Shown here piece after piece: positions 40,478-41,465 of a stretch of 41,465 bases of DNA. Positions within the stretch are counted from its first letter, which is position 1, and every line of letters begins with the position of its first letter. Origin of the DNA: an uncultured Solobacterium sp. (GTDB taxonomy: Bacteria > Bacillota_I > Bacilli_A > Erysipelotrichales > Erysipelotrichaceae). The stretch covers positions 1 to 41,465 of the forward strand of contig URHY01000009.1 of the NCBI GenBank assembly GCA_900547815.1, in the 5' to 3' direction. The notes beneath the pieces were generated by a model that had not been told where the DNA came from, made no database searches, and saw nothing but the letters and a program-made list of their open reading frames with translations. Both the position numbers and the translations under genes were made by a program.

Positions 40478-41465
40478 TTATTGTGTTGCTATAATATTGG
40501 CATTTTGCTGAATCATAAGTGTTAATTCTTCAACTGTAAGTCCAATATCTAGTAGTTGTTTAATATCTGATTTTAAGTTGTTCTTTACGTATTTAATTCT
40601 TTGTTCAACTGGTGTTTCAACTTCTGCTAAGTCTGCAGGATTCCAGATTTCTCCTGTAAGAAGCATATGATATGCTGCTACAAGTATTTTTCTGGCAATC
40701 GCAATAAAAGCACGTTTCTTTCCTGCTGACTGGTTACTTGATGGAGTTAAACCTGCCCAGGAAGTTAATCGTCTTGTAGAGGTGAATTGATTCATATCTA
40801 CACCGATTTCAGAAAGAACTATGATGGCAGAGTTTCTGGAAACACCAGGTATCTGACACAGAAATGAAATATAGTCTTCGTATGGCTCAATCATTAAATC
40901 AATAAGTTTATCAAGTCTTTGGATATTGGATGATAATTGTTTGATGTGGTCATTTACAAGTTCTATACGAGATTTCTGGACTGGTGTTAAATCTGTTCCA
41001 TTAACAAAGTCAAGAATCATATCAGGAGATGCTTTACATTTTTTGTGAACTTTTGAAAGAATATCTTCATCTGTGTATGGATTATCTGATAAAATAAGGT
41101 CGATGATATTAGATGCGGATTTGCCGAAAACATCAGTAAAGACCATATCCAGTTTACAATTACCAGAAGTAAGAGCATTCTGAAAACGGTTCTTTTCACT
41201 GGAACGCATATTTACAAGTTTGTATTTATAGCGAGTGAGTTCACGAAGAATACGAAAATCTTTTTGAGGTATAAAACTACTTCTAACAATATCGAACTTA
41301 AATAAATCAGCAATCCATTTGGCATCTTTATCGTCGTCTTTCTCGCCTTTAACAGCTCGCACCCATTTAGGGTTGGCAACGACGATATTGGAAATATGGG
41401 ATTCCAATACATTGTAGACAGGAATATAGTACTTACCAGTGGATTCCATGCATACATTTTGACAG
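40478..41465 (-). CDS. IS110-family transposase, cut by window edge
   Basis: A DEDD transposase/recombinase of the IS110 family. The frame is open through the right edge of the window (residues before MESTGKYY read CQNVC), so the N-terminus with the first catalytic Asp is missing. Visible are the second acidic residue in MESTGKYYIPV, the DDKDAKWIADLF block with the later Asp residues, and the Transposase_20 C-domain: CQIPGVSRNSAIIVLSEIG, LTSWAGLTPSSNQSAGK. The C-terminus is intact. IS110 elements move with a bridge RNA encoded in their flanks. It is 3' to the VanZ gene and disrupts none of the genes seen. Confidence 0.92.
   Translation of the reverse strand, partial: CQNVCMESTGKYYIPVYNVLESHISNIVVANPKWVRAVKGEKDDDKDAKWIADLFKFDIVRSSFIPQKDFRILRELTRYKYKLVNMRSSEKNRFQNALTSGNCKLDMVFTDVFGKSASNIIDLILSDNPYTDEDILSKVHKKCKASPDMILDFVNGTDLTPVQKSRIELVNDHIKQLSSNIQRLDKLIDLMIEPYEDYISFLCQIPGVSRNSAIIVLSEIGVDMNQFTSTRRLTSWAGLTPSSNQSAGKKRAFIAIARKILVAAYHMLLTGEIWNPADLAEVETPVEQRIKYVKNNLKSDIKQLLDIGLTVEELTLMIQQNANIIATQ

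Overview
Chromosomal segment of a low-GC Gram-positive bacterium (Bacillota). Gene content and style (infC-rpmI-rplT, rapZ-yvcK-whiA, Rex, T-box asnS, type II GalT, FeoB with a small Cys-rich partner, strong AGGAGG ribosome sites) fit Erysipelotrichia best; that placement is inference. Most genes lie on the minus strand.

Layout. 1-6.3 kb: accessory minus-strand genes: a YdcF-like protein, three GNAT acetyltransferases, a GyrI-like protein, a pyridoxal-type kinase whose 5' end looks frameshifted, and an orphan PTS EIIB beside a TIM-barrel protein. 6.4-9.3 kb: plus-strand operon deoC, class I mannose-6-phosphate isomerase, an extended SDR and a C_GCAxxG_C_C protein, behind a good promoter with a 16-bp palindrome. 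9.3-12 kb: hflX, a GT14-like glycosyltransferase and a YfcE-type phosphodiesterase. 12-18.7 kb: Leloir operon galT-galM-galK-galE, a HAD phosphatase and a DeoR/LacR-type repressor, with a cre-like site and shared T/G-rich operators. 18.7-21.4 kb: an acidic DUF2812-like membrane protein and an M29 aminopeptidase. 21.4-27.3 kb: a metal island: feoA-feoA-feoB plus Cys-rich protein, a divergent membrane-anchored HMA protein, and a P1B-type ATPase with an SCA transmembrane motif plus a small DUF6110-like protein. 27.3-28.9 kb: infC-rpmI-rplT with an attenuator leader, and tRNA-Lys(CTT). 28.9-34.4 kb: ABC-F ATPase, a degenerate amidase-like protein, asnS behind a T-box, and rex with its own operator. 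34.4-39.4 kb: a tightly overlapping eight-gene operon from rapZ to a small membrane protein, including NusG-II, Gx-transporter and TSCPD proteins. 39.4 kb to the end: a HAD protein, a VanZ-like protein and an IS110-family transposase cut by the window edge.

Most notable: the metal island is tied together by one repeated inverted motif, close to GTTAGA-N4-TCTAAC, over three or four promoters. One of these promoters, at 27296-27273, has no gene behind it: about 100 nt downstream is a strong minus-strand intrinsic terminator. That is the layout of a metal-regulated small RNA (or of an attenuated leader), and is the best candidate for an undescribed element here.
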